Positions 45,167 to 56,465 of a stretch of 64,000 nucleotides of DNA are shown here, in pieces (position 1 is the first letter of the stretch; each line of letters begins with the position of its first letter). Location: contig NZ_JAVIWI010000001.1 in NCBI RefSeq assembly GCF_034314085.1, positions 4,092,001 to 4,156,000 of the forward strand, in the 5' to 3' direction. The notes under the pieces were generated by a model. The model did not search any database. It was not told the DNA's origin and saw nothing but the letters and a program-made list of their open reading frames with translations. The position numbers were made by a program, and so were the translations under genes. Source of the stretch: Undibacterium sp. 5I1. GTDB lineage: Bacteria > Pseudomonadota > Gammaproteobacteria > Burkholderiales > Burkholderiaceae_D.

Positions 45167-46468
45167 ATGGATTCACTACTAAGTTGGATTATCACTAGCG
45201 AGTTTATGCCGCACGGGCATTGTTACTTATGGACGCCATCCTTGCTTTGGCTCTACGTCGCGTCCGATACGCTGACTGGGATTTCTTACTACTCCATCCC
45301 CCTTGCATTGATCTTTTTTGTTCGCAGACGGCATGATCTGGAATTTAACTGGATCTTCATTATGTTTTCCGCATTTATCTTTGCTTGCGGAACGACCCAT
45401 TTGATTTCCATTTTAACGATATGGGAGCCGGCTTATTGGCTTGATGCCTCGGTCAAAGGATTTACCGCTGTGTTGTCGGTGGTGACCGCGGTGATGCTAT
45501 GGCGCTTAATGCCAACCGCACTTAAGATCCCGAGTACTACTTTACTCAACGAAACGATTAAAAAGCTAGAGTCAGAAGTCGCTCGCAGAGACCTGGCCGA
45601 GAGAAATCTGACTCAACTCAACAAAGAGCTGGATGCGCAAGTCATCACGCGCACCCAGAAATTAACCGAAACAAATGAGATGCTTCTCCTGACGCAACAA
45701 AATCTTGAGAAAAAAATACAAGAAGTCACTGTCATCAATCAGGAGTTAAATAATTTTACCTATGTCGCCTCACATGATCTAAAGTCGCCGTTAAGAGGCA
45801 TAGATCAGCTGGCTAACTGGATTTCTGAGGATTTAGCCGATACGCTCAATCCAGACACACAACGGCATTTATATTTAATCAGAAGCCGCATTCAGCGCAT
45901 GGAGATGTTGCTCGATGATTTACTTGCTTATGCGCGCGTCGGGCGGGCAGATGATGAAATCGTGACAGTCGATACCCGCGTATTGGTAAGCGATATTTTT
46001 GAATTACTCAAAACTACTAAGGCAATTCGACTAGAAGCAGCAGATGATTTACCTACGGTCCAAACACGAAAAGTCCCCTTGAATTTGGTGCTCCGTAATC
46101 TAATCAGTAATGCGATTAAACATCACAACAAGCCGGATGGGCGTATTTTGGTCGGAGCAAAGATGATTGCCGTTAGTATAAATAATGAAGCAAACAATCA
46201 CCTAAACAACGACGCAAACAAAGGCGTCGCTCATTACATAGAGTTCACCGTCAAAGATGATGGCCCAGGTATTGCGCCCGAGCATCAGCAACGCGTATTT
46301 GGCATGTTTCAGACTCTTAAGCCACGCGACGAAGTTGAAGGTAGTGGCATCGGTCTGGCGCTGGTAAAAAAAGCGGTTGAATCGGTTGGTGGGACGGTTG
46401 AACTGGTTTCTGACGGGCAGACTGGATGCACATTCCGTTTTCTATGGCCTGTCAATATTACTCAATGA
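45167..46468 (+). CDS. Histidine kinase with ethylene-receptor-like sensor domain
   Basis: A 433-residue membrane kinase. The first 115 residues hold three membrane helices that match the ethylene-binding domain of plant ETR1 and cyanobacterial Etr1: HGHCYLW, SDTLTGISYYSIPLAL and FACGTTHLI, with Cys74 and His78 at the copper-ligand positions. A coiled coil leads to the phospho-acceptor His203 (VASHDLKSPLRG) and an ATPase domain with DDGPGI and GSGIGLALV. AAAGG precedes ATG 45167. A receiver protein and a receiver-GGDEF-EAL protein follow at once, so the signal probably ends in cyclic-di-GMP control. Ethylene as ligand is inferred from the motif only. Confidence 0.85.
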   Translation: MDSLLSWIITSEFMPHGHCYLWTPSLLWLYVASDTLTGISYYSIPLALIFFVRRRHDLEFNWIFIMFSAFIFACGTTHLISILTIWEPAYWLDASVKGFTAVLSVVTAVMLWRLMPTALKIPSTTLLNETIKKLESEVARRDLAERNLTQLNKELDAQVITRTQKLTETNEMLLLTQQNLEKKIQEVTVINQELNNFTYVASHDLKSPLRGIDQLANWISEDLADTLNPDTQRHLYLIRSRIQRMEMLLDDLLAYARVGRADDEIVTVDTRVLVSDIFELLKTTKAIRLEAADDLPTVQTRKVPLNLVLRNLISNAIKHHNKPDGRILVGAKMIAVSINNEANNHLNNDANKGVAHYIEFTVKDDGPGIAPEHQQRVFGMFQTLKPRDEVEGSGIGLALVKKAVESVGGTVELVSDGQTGCTFRFLWPVNITQ

Positions 46469-46475
46469 GGTCGCC

Positions 46476-46916
46476 ATGCCAGACAAAGCTAAGCGCTATA
46501 AAGACGTCACAATCATGTTGGTTGACGATGATGATGTTGACGTCATGGGTGTTGAGCGCGCCCTCAAAAAACTGAAAATTATCAATCCGGTAGTACGGGC
46601 CAGAGATGGTATTGAAGCGCTCGAATTATTACGTATGCCAAATGCCGTTCGTCAACCGTATTTGATTATGCTGGATCTCAATATGCCCAGAATGAACGGG
46701 CTGGAGATGTTGGAGGTACTGCGCAATGATCCTTCTCTTTCCAGTGCAGTCGTATTTGTTTTGACCACATCAAAGACGGATGAGGATAAGGTTGCGGCCT
46801 ACCAAAAGCATGTTGCAGGTTATATCGTCAAAAGTCAGGTCGGCGATGGCTTCTTGCGGGTGATGGAGATGATCGATCATTTCTGGCGGGTGGTCGAACT
46901 ACCGGTTATGGAGTGA
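46476..46916 (+). CDS. Single-domain response regulator
   Basis: A 146-residue receiver with no output domain. The acidic pocket is VDDDDVD, the phospho-acceptor is Asp67 (MLDLNMPRMNG), and the switch Thr and Lys are present (LTTSK, IVKSQ). GAGG before ATG 46476 and the 7-base gap from the kinase gene show co-transcription. This Rcp1-like type usually relays phosphate or binds a partner. It most likely takes phosphate from the kinase encoded just upstream. Confidence 0.9.
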   Translation: MPDKAKRYKDVTIMLVDDDDVDVMGVERALKKLKIINPVVRARDGIEALELLRMPNAVRQPYLIMLDLNMPRMNGLEMLEVLRNDPSLSSAVVFVLTTSKTDEDKVAAYQKHVAGYIVKSQVGDGFLRVMEMIDHFWRVVELPVME

Positions 46917-46941
46917 GACAAACAAAACAACAGGTCCAACG

Positions 46942-48660
46942 ATGAATAATTCTTCGCTTCGCTTATTGTTAATTGATGACGATGCACTTGATCGTCAATC
47001 CGTGATGCGATCTTTGCGTCAGAGCGCCGTTGTCTGTGAGATCGTTGAGGCAACGAACGCGCAGAGCGGTTTAGCATTTGCTTCAGAGCAGCACTTTGAC
47101 GCGATTTTGCTAGACTATCGCTTACCTGATCAGGACGGGATTGAGGTTCTTCGACTGCTGAGAAACGGGCCGTTTGAGAGCGTCGTCATCCTGATGCTCA
47201 GTGGGGTGGATGACGAACTTATCGCTGAACGTTGTTTGCAGTTAGGAGCGCAGGATTTTTTACTAAAGACCGAGGTTACAGGCAGAGGTTTGATCCGATC
47301 AGTACGACAAGCGAGGCAGCGCTATGTTATCGAAAATGAGTTGAAAGAAAGTCGTGAGCAATTACGGCAGTTATCAGAACATGATCAGCTCACAGGCCTG
47401 ATCAATCGACGGGGATTTGAATTGGCGCTCGAAACCGCAGTAGCCAGGGTGCGGAGAAGTAAGAGTAATCTGGCAGTACTGTTACTCGACCTGGATGATT
47501 TCAAAAGTGTGAATGACACATTGGGGCACGAAGCTGGCGACAGATTATTGATCGAAATTGCGCGACGATTGGGAACTGTCGTCAGGGACAGTGATATTTT
47601 GTGTCGACTGGGAGGCGATGAGTTCGTCGTGTTGATGACCAATTTTGAGCATGAAGATCAGCCAGCATTGCTCGCCGACCGTATTGTAGTAATGCTGCAA
47701 TGTCCGATATCAACGGGAGTGACTGAGCAGATTATTACGACGAGTATCGGTATTGCTTTACTCGATGTATCGACAAATAATGGCGATGATTTGCTCAAAT
47801 TTGCCGATGTGGCGATGTATCAGGCTAAACAAGATGGACGTAATCAAAGTCGATTTTATTCGGCATCATTGCAAGAGACGGTCGAGTTTCGTAGTTTGAT
47901 GAAAAATGACTTATATAAAGCCTTGGAGAGGGAGGAGTTTCTGGTCTTTTATCAGGCGCAAATTAATTCTGTTGATGGATCATTGGGTGGGATGGAGGCA
48001 CTGGTACGCTGGCAGCATCCGCGTTTTGGTTTGTTATCACCGATTGCGTTTATGTCAGTCGCAGAAGAGACCGGTTTGATTGTCGATATTGGCAACTGGG
48101 TTTTGCGGCAGTCTTGTCAGCAGCTTAAAGAGTGGCAACAGCGATTTCCAGCTAAGTGTAGCAACTTAGTAGTTGCTGTTAATTTGTCGGCAATACAGAT
48201 TAAGCAGATTGGACTGGCGAAACTTGTATTTGACGTGCTTGCCGAATCTGGCTTGGACGCAGGGAATTTAGAATTAGAAATTACTGAAAGTGCTTTAATC
48301 AGAGATCCTAGTTCATCCGTGGCGGTACTGTCTGCTATTGCGGAGCAAGGTATTCATTTCTCTCTGGATGATTTTGGAACCGGTTATTCCTCGCTGGATC
48401 ATTTGAAGTTATTCCCCGTTACCGTTTTGAAAATTGATAAAGGCTTTATTTCTACAATTGGGGATAGTGCGAAGAGTGAGCGTCTGTTGATGGCGATTAT
48501 TGCGTTTGCCAAAGCCTTGGAGATGAAAGTTGTCGCTGAAGGAGTCGAGACTAAAGAGCAGGCAGCTTTTTGTATTCGATATGGTTGCGACTTACTGCAG
48601 GGATACTATTATTCGCGGCCAATACCAGCAAGCGAGTTTGAAGCAGCATTTTTATTATAA
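46942..48660 (+). CDS. Receiver-GGDEF-EAL cyclic-di-GMP enzyme
   Basis: A 572-residue protein in three parts: receiver (Asp58 in LLDYRLPDQDG), diguanylate cyclase with intact GGDEF at residues 224-228, and an EAL phosphodiesterase domain with EAL at 352-354, NLSAIQI, LEITESALI, DDFGTGYSS and VVAEGVET all present. Both catalytic sites look intact, so the net activity is not predictable from motifs. It lies 25 bases after the single receiver and should be the output of the ethylene-receptor-like kinase set. Confidence 0.93.
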   Translation: MNNSSLRLLLIDDDALDRQSVMRSLRQSAVVCEIVEATNAQSGLAFASEQHFDAILLDYRLPDQDGIEVLRLLRNGPFESVVILMLSGVDDELIAERCLQLGAQDFLLKTEVTGRGLIRSVRQARQRYVIENELKESREQLRQLSEHDQLTGLINRRGFELALETAVARVRRSKSNLAVLLLDLDDFKSVNDTLGHEAGDRLLIEIARRLGTVVRDSDILCRLGGDEFVVLMTNFEHEDQPALLADRIVVMLQCPISTGVTEQIITTSIGIALLDVSTNNGDDLLKFADVAMYQAKQDGRNQSRFYSASLQETVEFRSLMKNDLYKALEREEFLVFYQAQINSVDGSLGGMEALVRWQHPRFGLLSPIAFMSVAEETGLIVDIGNWVLRQSCQQLKEWQQRFPAKCSNLVVAVNLSAIQIKQIGLAKLVFDVLAESGLDAGNLELEITESALIRDPSSSVAVLSAIAEQGIHFSLDDFGTGYSSLDHLKLFPVTVLKIDKGFISTIGDSAKSERLLMAIIAFAKALEMKVVAEGVETKEQAAFCIRYGCDLLQGYYYSRPIPASEFEAAFLL

Positions 48661-48977
48661 GGATGTACTGCAGTTGCTATACTAATATCTTAAATTCAGT
48701 ACGATGCTGCCATCAATGCTGTATTTTATAAACAAAATACAAAGACTATTTCAGATTTATTTATATTGCTGACTATAGATTCATTTATTTATTGCCTCTA
48801 TTAACATAGAAAAATAAATATAAGTTTGTATTCCGTAAATAAATAGTATGAATATTTTATAAAAATAAGTTTCTTTGAGAGATTGTTTATTTTAATATTT
48901 TATTGGCAAGTAATTGCGTTCATGCCTAATTTCTAGTTCTGCATTACAATCTCGACTTTGCAAACTAAAACTCATTT
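48661..48977. other. A/T-rich intergenic region before the mla operon
   Basis: This 317-base stretch is very A/T-rich from 48740 to 48900, with many TATTTAT-like words. It has no coding frame I support and no clear hairpin. It should contain the mla promoter, but no -35/-10 pair can be picked with confidence. Confidence 0.5.
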
Positions 48978-49811
48978 GTGACTAATCTCGTCGAAATTCG
49001 TGATTTACACTTTGGCTATGGAGATCGCTCGATTTTATCGGGTCTCCAGATGGATTTTCCACGTCGCAAAGTAATCGCAGTAATGGGCGGTTCGGGCTCT
49101 GGCAAGACAACCATTTTGCGTCTGATTGGTGGCCAATTGTTGCCGCTACAAGGATCGGTCACCGTGGATGGACAAAATGTTCACACCCTGAATACGAACG
49201 ATCTATATGTTTTGCGTCGCAAAATGGGTATGTTATTCCAGCACGGTGCCTTGTTCACAGATTTAAGTGTATTTGACAACGTCGCTTTTCCGTTGCGTGA
49301 GCATACTGATCTGCCAGACGCGATGCTGCATGATCTGGTACTGATGAAATTGCAGGCAGTCGGTTTGCGCAACGCAGCCCAACTCAAGCCAGCGGAAATC
49401 TCAGGTGGTATGGCGCGCCGCGTTGCCTTGGCCAGAGCCGTCGCCTTAGACCCTCAGTTGATTATGTATGACGAGCCTTTTGCCGGATTAGATCCAATTT
49501 CTATGGGGGTTACCGCAAACTTAATACGGAACTTGAATGATGCATTAGGGTCTACGTCCATCCTTGTATCGCATGATGTGCATGAATCTTTTGCGATTGC
49601 TGACTATGTCTACTTCCTGTCGCAAGGGAAAATCGTTGCACAAGGTTCGCCTGAGGAAATGCGCGCTTCTAACGATCCCTATGTAAAGCAATTTGTTCAT
49701 GCGGAAACTGATGGTCCTGTGCCTTTCCATTATCCTGGCAAATCGTTGGCAGAGGATCTGGGCATCAAATTGGTGACGCAGGGTCAATCTGCTCAAGGGG
49801 ATGCAAGATGA
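48978..49811 (+). CDS. mlaF: Phospholipid ABC transporter ATPase MlaF
   Basis: A 277-residue ABC ATPase. Walker A is GGSGSGKTT, the signature EISGGMARRVALARA has the Mla-type MARR form, and Walker B is LIMYDEPFAGLDP. The start is GTG 48978. It powers the inner-membrane MlaFEDB complex, which moves phospholipids between the outer and inner membranes. It overlaps mlaE by 4 bases (ATGA). Confidence 0.95.
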   Translation: MTNLVEIRDLHFGYGDRSILSGLQMDFPRRKVIAVMGGSGSGKTTILRLIGGQLLPLQGSVTVDGQNVHTLNTNDLYVLRRKMGMLFQHGALFTDLSVFDNVAFPLREHTDLPDAMLHDLVLMKLQAVGLRNAAQLKPAEISGGMARRVALARAVALDPQLIMYDEPFAGLDPISMGVTANLIRNLNDALGSTSILVSHDVHESFAIADYVYFLSQGKIVAQGSPEEMRASNDPYVKQFVHAETDGPVPFHYPGKSLAEDLGIKLVTQGQSAQGDAR

Positions 49812-50575
49812 TTACTCGCCTTGGGCAAGCCGTGCGAGAGATTGCCGCCGACGTTGGTTACGCTGCACGCAGTTTTTTTGCGATTTTGTTTAGTTCATTG
49901 GGATTATGGCGCAGACCACGTTTAGTAACAGATCAGATTCATTTTATCGGTAATTATTCCTTAGTAATTATCGCGGTGTCTGGTCTGTTTGTTGGTTTTG
50001 TATTGGGCTATCAAGGGTTTTATACCTTGAATCGCTATGGTTCTGAGGAGGCTTTGGGATTATTAGTCGCCTTATCTTTGACGCGTGAGCTTGGACCAGT
50101 CGTCACCGCTTTGTTATTTGCTGGCCGCGCCGGTACGTCGTTGACGGCAGAAATTGGCTTGATGAAAGCCGGCGAGCAATTGGCTGCGATGGAGATGATG
50201 GCGGTAAATCCAATTCAGCGCGTGCTCGCACCTCGTTTTTTAGCTGGTTTGATTGCGATGCCTGTACTGACTGCAATTTTTAATGCTATGGGTGTCATTG
50301 GTGGTTATCTGGTTGGCGTTAAACTTATTGGTGTTGATAATGGAGCTTTCTGGTCGCAAATGCAGGCGGGTGTTGATGTATTTCAGGACATTGGTAACGG
50401 TGTCATTAAAAGTATTGTGTTTGGATTCGCCGTCACTTTCGTTGCCTTATTTCAAGGTTACGAGGCCAAGCCTACACCTGAGGGCGTAGCACGTGCAACG
50501 ACTCGTACGGTAGTAATTTCTTCATTGTTAGTGCTTGCTTTAGATTTTCTGTTGACTGCGTTAATGTTTCAATAG
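49808..50575 (+). CDS. mlaE: Phospholipid ABC transporter permease MlaE
   Basis: A 255-residue membrane protein with about five to six helices and the family segment GRAGTSLTAEIGLMKAGEQL. It forms the permease dimer of the Mla complex. It overlaps mlaF by 4 bases, and mlaD follows after 126 bases. Confidence 0.95.
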   Translation: MITRLGQAVREIAADVGYAARSFFAILFSSLGLWRRPRLVTDQIHFIGNYSLVIIAVSGLFVGFVLGYQGFYTLNRYGSEEALGLLVALSLTRELGPVVTALLFAGRAGTSLTAEIGLMKAGEQLAAMEMMAVNPIQRVLAPRFLAGLIAMPVLTAIFNAMGVIGGYLVGVKLIGVDNGAFWSQMQAGVDVFQDIGNGVIKSIVFGFAVTFVALFQGYEAKPTPEGVARATTRTVVISSLLVLALDFLLTALMFQ

Positions 50576-50701
50576 CCGACAATTGGTGCTATTGACTAAC
50601 AGTTGGCAGCTAATTGGTTTAAGGAATTGTTTGGTAGTGCGAGGACAAAAGGGCTTCGAACGTTTTAGAGAGAATACTCTCCATGTAGGTGAGGTTCCTG
50701 A

Positions 50702-51193
50702 ATGAATTGGATGGTGTCTATGCAAAAAAAATCATTGGATTTCTGGGTTGGCTTATTTGTTTTATTGGGGGGCGCTGCTTTGCTGTTTCTGGCATTGAAG
50801 GCAGGTAATATGAGTACCTTATCTTTTGATAAGACTTATGATGTCGTTACTCGGTTTGACAATATTGGTGGCTTAAAACCGCGCGCCGCTGTCAAGAGTG
50901 CTGGTGTAGTAATTGGTCGCGTCGGGAATATCACATTTGACGATAAAACTTACCAGGCAACGGTAACTTTACAACTCGAAAATAAATATAAATTTCCAAA
51001 AGATACGTCAGCCAAAATTTTGACGGCAGGTCTTTTAGGTGAGCAATACATAGGGCTAGAACCAGGCGGTGATACCAATAATTTGGTGGCTGGTGACAGA
51101 ATTAAAATGACCCAATCCGCTGTTGTACTTGAAAATCTGATTAGTCAGTTCTTGTTCAGTAAGGCAGCAGATGGTAAGGACGAAAAAAAATGA
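50702..51193 (+). CDS. mlaD: MCE-domain lipid-binding subunit MlaD
   Basis: A 163-residue protein with one N-terminal membrane helix (FWVGLFVLLGGAALLFL) and one MCE domain (FDNIGGLKPRAAVKSAGVVI). The protein forms a periplasmic hexameric ring on the MlaFE core. The start at 50702 has GAGG nearby; ATG 50720 would give the more usual opening MQKKSLDFW and is equally possible. It overlaps mlaA by 4 bases. Confidence 0.94.
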   Translation: MNWMVSMQKKSLDFWVGLFVLLGGAALLFLALKAGNMSTLSFDKTYDVVTRFDNIGGLKPRAAVKSAGVVIGRVGNITFDDKTYQATVTLQLENKYKFPKDTSAKILTAGLLGEQYIGLEPGGDTNNLVAGDRIKMTQSAVVLENLISQFLFSKAADGKDEKK

Positions 51194-51966
51194 AACCCCA
51201 AATAAAAATTACTGGATTAGTCTTGGCTTTGACTTTGATTCTAAGTGGATGTGCAACAAATACCGTCAAAGAGAGTGTCAAAGATACGGTCAAAGAGATT
51301 AAAGACACGACGTCCCAGACTCTCACGAAGATTAGTGTGAAAACCAACATTGGTGACAATCCGCGTGATCCACTGGAAGGCTTTAATCGCATCATGTTCA
51401 ATTTTAATGATGCTATTGATCAGGCAATTTTAAAACCGACAGCGAAGGCATATCGCGCAGTATTACCAAGTTTTGTGCAAACGGGTATTAGCAACTTCTT
51501 TGGCAATATTGGCGATGTCTGGACTGCGGTGAATGATCTGCTACAAGGCAAAGTAGCTGAGGGCGTGACTGATGTCATGCGCGTTGCTGTTAACACTACT
51601 TTTGGTCTGGGCGGCGTCATTGATATTGGTTCTGCGGCAGGAATGCAAAAACATAGAGAAGATTTCGGTCAGACATTGGGTACTTGGGGTGTTAAATCAG
51701 GTCCTTACTTGGTACTCCCGTTATTAGGCCCTTCAACTTTACGTGATGCGGTAGCTACGCCAGTTGATTACAAAGGTGACCTTTGGTCTTATGTTACGCC
51801 AGTCAAGGATCGCAATATTGGTACTGTTGTGCGTTTAGTGGATAAACGGGCTTCTGTTCTAGATGCGGGTGCGTTGTTAGAGGAAGCTTCGCTTGATCGC
51901 TATGTCTTTTTACGCGATGCTTATCTGCAGCGTCGGGCTGGTCAAATTAAAGCCGAGGATGATTGA
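51190..51966 (+). CDS. mlaA: Outer-membrane lipoprotein MlaA (VacJ)
   Basis: A 258-residue lipoprotein. The lipobox is LSGC, with the acylated cysteine near residue 21. The MlaA fold is marked by RDPLEGFNRIMFNFND and GPYLVLPLLGPSTLRD. It removes misplaced phospholipids from the outer leaflet. Here mlaA is inside the mla operon, as is common in Burkholderiales, unlike in E. coli. Confidence 0.95.
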   Translation: MKPQIKITGLVLALTLILSGCATNTVKESVKDTVKEIKDTTSQTLTKISVKTNIGDNPRDPLEGFNRIMFNFNDAIDQAILKPTAKAYRAVLPSFVQTGISNFFGNIGDVWTAVNDLLQGKVAEGVTDVMRVAVNTTFGLGGVIDIGSAAGMQKHREDFGQTLGTWGVKSGPYLVLPLLGPSTLRDAVATPVDYKGDLWSYVTPVKDRNIGTVVRLVDKRASVLDAGALLEEASLDRYVFLRDAYLQRRAGQIKAEDD

Positions 51967-52076
51967 ATCCAATCCGTCACTTTGTAAGTAAATATAAAGG
52001 CGGTCAACCAGACCATAGTCTGGGTAGTTAATAACAACATCATTAATACGCTCTTGAGAGCGGGGAAAGCAAAATC

Positions 52077-52706
52077 ATGAAATTATTTAGACAATTTATC
52101 TTGTTTATGTTCGCTAGCTTTGCATTTGTTGGTAGTAGCATGGCGGCAGATGAAGCAGCGGATCAATTGGTAAAGCGTTTGAGCCAGGAAATTATGGATA
52201 TCGCCAAGAGCGACAAAGATATTCAATCCGGCAATCAAAAGCGCGTATATGACTTAGTCGAAACCAAGGTATTGCCATTCGTTGATTTTCAGCGCATGAC
52301 TTCGTTGGCTGCAGGTAAAAGCTGGCGCGATGCCACACCAGAACAACAAAAACAGTTGATCAATGAATTCCGTACTTTGTTGGTGTTCACATATTCGGGT
52401 GCAATCTCTCAAATCAAAGATCAGCGTTTGGAATTTAAACCTTTCCGTGCTGCTGCTGAAGACATCGACGTTGAAGTCCGTAGTCAGGTAATCCAAAAAA
52501 ATGGCGAAGCTTTGCAACTCAACTATCGCCTAGAAAAATTGGCGACAGGATGGAAAATCTATGACATCAACGTTTTAGGTGCGTGGTTGGTAGAAACTTA
52601 CAAAGGTACCTTTACTGCAGAAATTACTAAATCTGGTATCGATGGTTTGATCAAAACTTTGTCTGAGAAAAATAAAAAGTTGGCTGCGGGATCACCAAAG
52701 AAATAA
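52077..52706 (+). CDS. mlaC: Periplasmic phospholipid carrier MlaC
   Basis: A 209-residue protein with a signal peptide ending in SSMA, then the MlaC fold (VLPFVDFQRMTSLAAG, WKIYDINVLGAWLV). It shuttles phospholipid between MlaA and MlaD. The order mlaF-E-D-A-C-B is complete. Confidence 0.95.
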   Translation: MKLFRQFILFMFASFAFVGSSMAADEAADQLVKRLSQEIMDIAKSDKDIQSGNQKRVYDLVETKVLPFVDFQRMTSLAAGKSWRDATPEQQKQLINEFRTLLVFTYSGAISQIKDQRLEFKPFRAAAEDIDVEVRSQVIQKNGEALQLNYRLEKLATGWKIYDINVLGAWLVETYKGTFTAEITKSGIDGLIKTLSEKNKKLAAGSPKK

Positions 52707-52788
52707 GTCTTAAAAGTAAGTTTAATAAATAAGCCAGATAACTAAATTGGCAGTAAAAAATTAGTTAATTCCTGACGGAGTAAGTAAT

Positions 52789-53070
52789 ATGTATCAAACA
52801 AACCGTGAACTTAGCCTGCAAAATGCCGTGAGCGTGGCGCAGTCCGGTTTGTCTGCGATTTCTCAAGGCGAGACTGAGTTTGATCTGTCTGCATTGGTTG
52901 TAGTTGATTCAGCAGCAGTTGCTGTGATGCTTGATTGGCAGCGTGCTGCGAGTCTTAAAAATAAGACTATTCATTTCAAATCTATTCCTTCAAATCTGCT
53001 TAGCTTAATCGCCCTTTACGGCATGTCTGAGCTTCTCAGCACTAATCCTTCGCAAGTCGAACGACATTGA
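52789..53070 (+). CDS. mlaB: STAS-domain subunit MlaB
   Basis: A 93-residue STAS protein (DLSALVVVDSAAVAVMLDW) that binds MlaF and regulates the transporter. CGGAG precedes ATG 52789. It is the last gene of the mla set. The conserved threonine/serine region is DSAAVA. It is short but normal for MlaB. Confidence 0.85.
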   Translation: MYQTNRELSLQNAVSVAQSGLSAISQGETEFDLSALVVVDSAAVAVMLDWQRAASLKNKTIHFKSIPSNLLSLIALYGMSELLSTNPSQVERH

Positions 53071-53134
53071 TCCTGTACTGAAAGTTTTCTCGAACTGTCG
53101 GGTTGACAATGTAATAATCGATGTGGTGAGCAAG

Positions 53135-53228
53135 AAGTCTGCACAGACTTAGCGGCTTAATAAGCGCCACAGCGATTGTCATCAGCAATCGCGTCAATTC
53201 GGTTCAAGACACGAAAATCCCCTATAAT
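53135..53228 (+). promoter_or_regulatory. Hairpin and -10-like box before the ABC exporter genes
   Basis: In the 227-base gap after mlaB, AAGTCTG-CA-CAGACTT forms a perfect small hairpin (53135-53150). TATAAT lies at 53223-53228, 69 bases before ATG 53298. No good -35 box stands at 16-18 bases, so the promoter call is tentative. Confidence 0.35.
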
Positions 53229-53297
53229 CAAAGGTTTTCGCCATATCTTTGGCGACTCACCGGATAAACGCTAGTCAACAGCGCAATAATTGTCTTC

Positions 53298-54203
53298 ATG
53301 GCCGCCATACAAATTACTAATGTTGAAAAACGCTACCAGTCGCTGCAAGCGCTAGGTGGTGTTTCGCTTTCTATTGAAGAAGGTGAATTTTTCGGTTTGC
53401 TAGGCCCTAACGGAGCTGGCAAAACAACCCTGATTTCTATCATTGCCGGACTCAATCGTGCAGATTCAGGCCAGGTCAAGATTCAGGGGCATGATGTTGT
53501 GACGGATTACCGTGCAGCACGTAAGAACCTTGGTGTTGTGCCGCAAGAACTGGTATTCGATCCGTTCTTCACTGTACGTGAAACCTTGCGTATGCAGTCT
53601 GGTTATTTCGGTTTAAAGAATAACGATAAATGGATAGACGAGGTCATGGAGAATCTTGATCTCACCAATAAAGCTGATGTCAATATGCGTGCATTGTCTG
53701 GCGGTATGAAGCGTCGGGTACTTGTTGCCCAGGCTCTGGTGCATAAGCCGCCTGTGATCGTGTTGGATGAGCCAACTGCTGGCGTTGACGTAGAGTTGCG
53801 TCAAACTTTGTGGCAGTTCGTCTCGCGCTTGAACAAAGAAGGCCATACGGTGGTGTTGACCACGCACTATTTAGAAGAAGCTCAGGCGCTTTGCAATCGT
53901 ATTGCTATGCTAAAAACGGGTAAAGTAGTCGCGCTTGATAGCACTGCCGCGTTGATTAAACGTATCTCAGGATCTCAGCTCAAAGTCACATTAGTCGCTG
54001 GACAAGGCGTATTTCCAGAGGGACTTAAAGATCTGGTGACGCATCACTCTGGTGATGAATATATTTTGCGTGTCACCGAGTATTCGCAAGTTGAGCCTAT
54101 TCTCGCTGCGATCCGAACTGGTGGCTGTGCAATTGACGATCTGCAACTTCAGCAAGCGGATCTGGAAGATGTCTTCCTGCAAATTATGGGAGATCGTAAA
54201 TGA
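53298..54203 (+). CDS. ABC-2 type exporter ATPase (YadG-like)
   Basis: A 301-residue ATPase with Walker A GPNGAGKTT, signature ALSGGMKRRVLVAQAL, Walker B VIVLDEPTAGVD and the switch His in LTTHYLEEA. The sequence is close to E. coli YadG. The next gene encodes the permease and overlaps by 4 bases. The substrate of this transporter class is unknown. The conserved place between mla and murA is usual in this group of bacteria. Confidence 0.9.
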   Translation: MAAIQITNVEKRYQSLQALGGVSLSIEEGEFFGLLGPNGAGKTTLISIIAGLNRADSGQVKIQGHDVVTDYRAARKNLGVVPQELVFDPFFTVRETLRMQSGYFGLKNNDKWIDEVMENLDLTNKADVNMRALSGGMKRRVLVAQALVHKPPVIVLDEPTAGVDVELRQTLWQFVSRLNKEGHTVVLTTHYLEEAQALCNRIAMLKTGKVVALDSTAALIKRISGSQLKVTLVAGQGVFPEGLKDLVTHHSGDEYILRVTEYSQVEPILAAIRTGGCAIDDLQLQQADLEDVFLQIMGDRK

Positions 54204-54955
54204 TTGGTTTTCAAACTCTGTTTTACAAAGAGGTTTTGCGTTTCTGGAAAGTGGCAACCCAGACGATCACTGCGCCAATCATGACGGCCTTACTGTATTT
54301 ACTGATTTTTGGTCACGCACTGGAAGAACATGTGCAAGTGTACAAAGACGTTAAGTACACCGCATTTCTAGTCCCGGGCTTAGTGATGATGAGCGTGTTG
54401 CAAAACGCATTTGCGAACTCTTCTTCTTCACTGATTCAATCAAAGATCACCGGTAATCTGGTTTTCATTCTCTTGCCACCGTTGTCGCATTGGGAGATGT
54501 TCAGTGCCTATGTATTAGCGTCTATCGTGCGTGGTTTGGCGGTTGGTCTTGGCGTATTTATCGTGACGATCTGGATCACCAACGTCAGTTTTGTCGCCCC
54601 CTTGTGGATTTTGATGTTCGCTTTTTTAGGCGCAGCAATGTTGGGAACCATGGGCTTGATTGCCGGAATCTGGGCAGAGAAATTTGATCATTTATCTGCC
54701 TTCCAAAACTTCTTGATTATGCCGGCGACATTCTTATCGGGAGTGTTTTATTCAATCCACTCTCTACCGCCTTTGTGGCAAACCATTTCGCGCTTTAATC
54801 CGTTTTTCTACATGATTGATGGATTTCGCTACGGTTTCTTTGGGCAGTCTGACGTCAATCCATTTTTCAGTTTATCGATCGTACTGGTATTTTTTATTGC
54901 ATTAGTCGTGATTGCAGTACAGATGCTAAAACGTGGTTATAAGCTCAGGCACTAA
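54200..54955 (+). CDS. ABC-2 type permease (YadH-like)
   Basis: A 251-residue membrane protein with six predicted helices and the ABC-2 family end region (LPATFLSGVFYS-like segment at about residue 170). It pairs with the ATPase upstream, whose stop it overlaps (ATGA). The transported molecule is unknown. Confidence 0.9.
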   Translation: MIGFQTLFYKEVLRFWKVATQTITAPIMTALLYLLIFGHALEEHVQVYKDVKYTAFLVPGLVMMSVLQNAFANSSSSLIQSKITGNLVFILLPPLSHWEMFSAYVLASIVRGLAVGLGVFIVTIWITNVSFVAPLWILMFAFLGAAMLGTMGLIAGIWAEKFDHLSAFQNFLIMPATFLSGVFYSIHSLPPLWQTISRFNPFFYMIDGFRYGFFGQSDVNPFFSLSIVLVFFIALVVIAVQMLKRGYKLRH

Positions 54956-54978
54956 TAAAGTATTTTGAAAGAATCATC

Positions 54979-56464
<1,486 letters not shown>

Positions 56465-56465
<1 letters not shown>

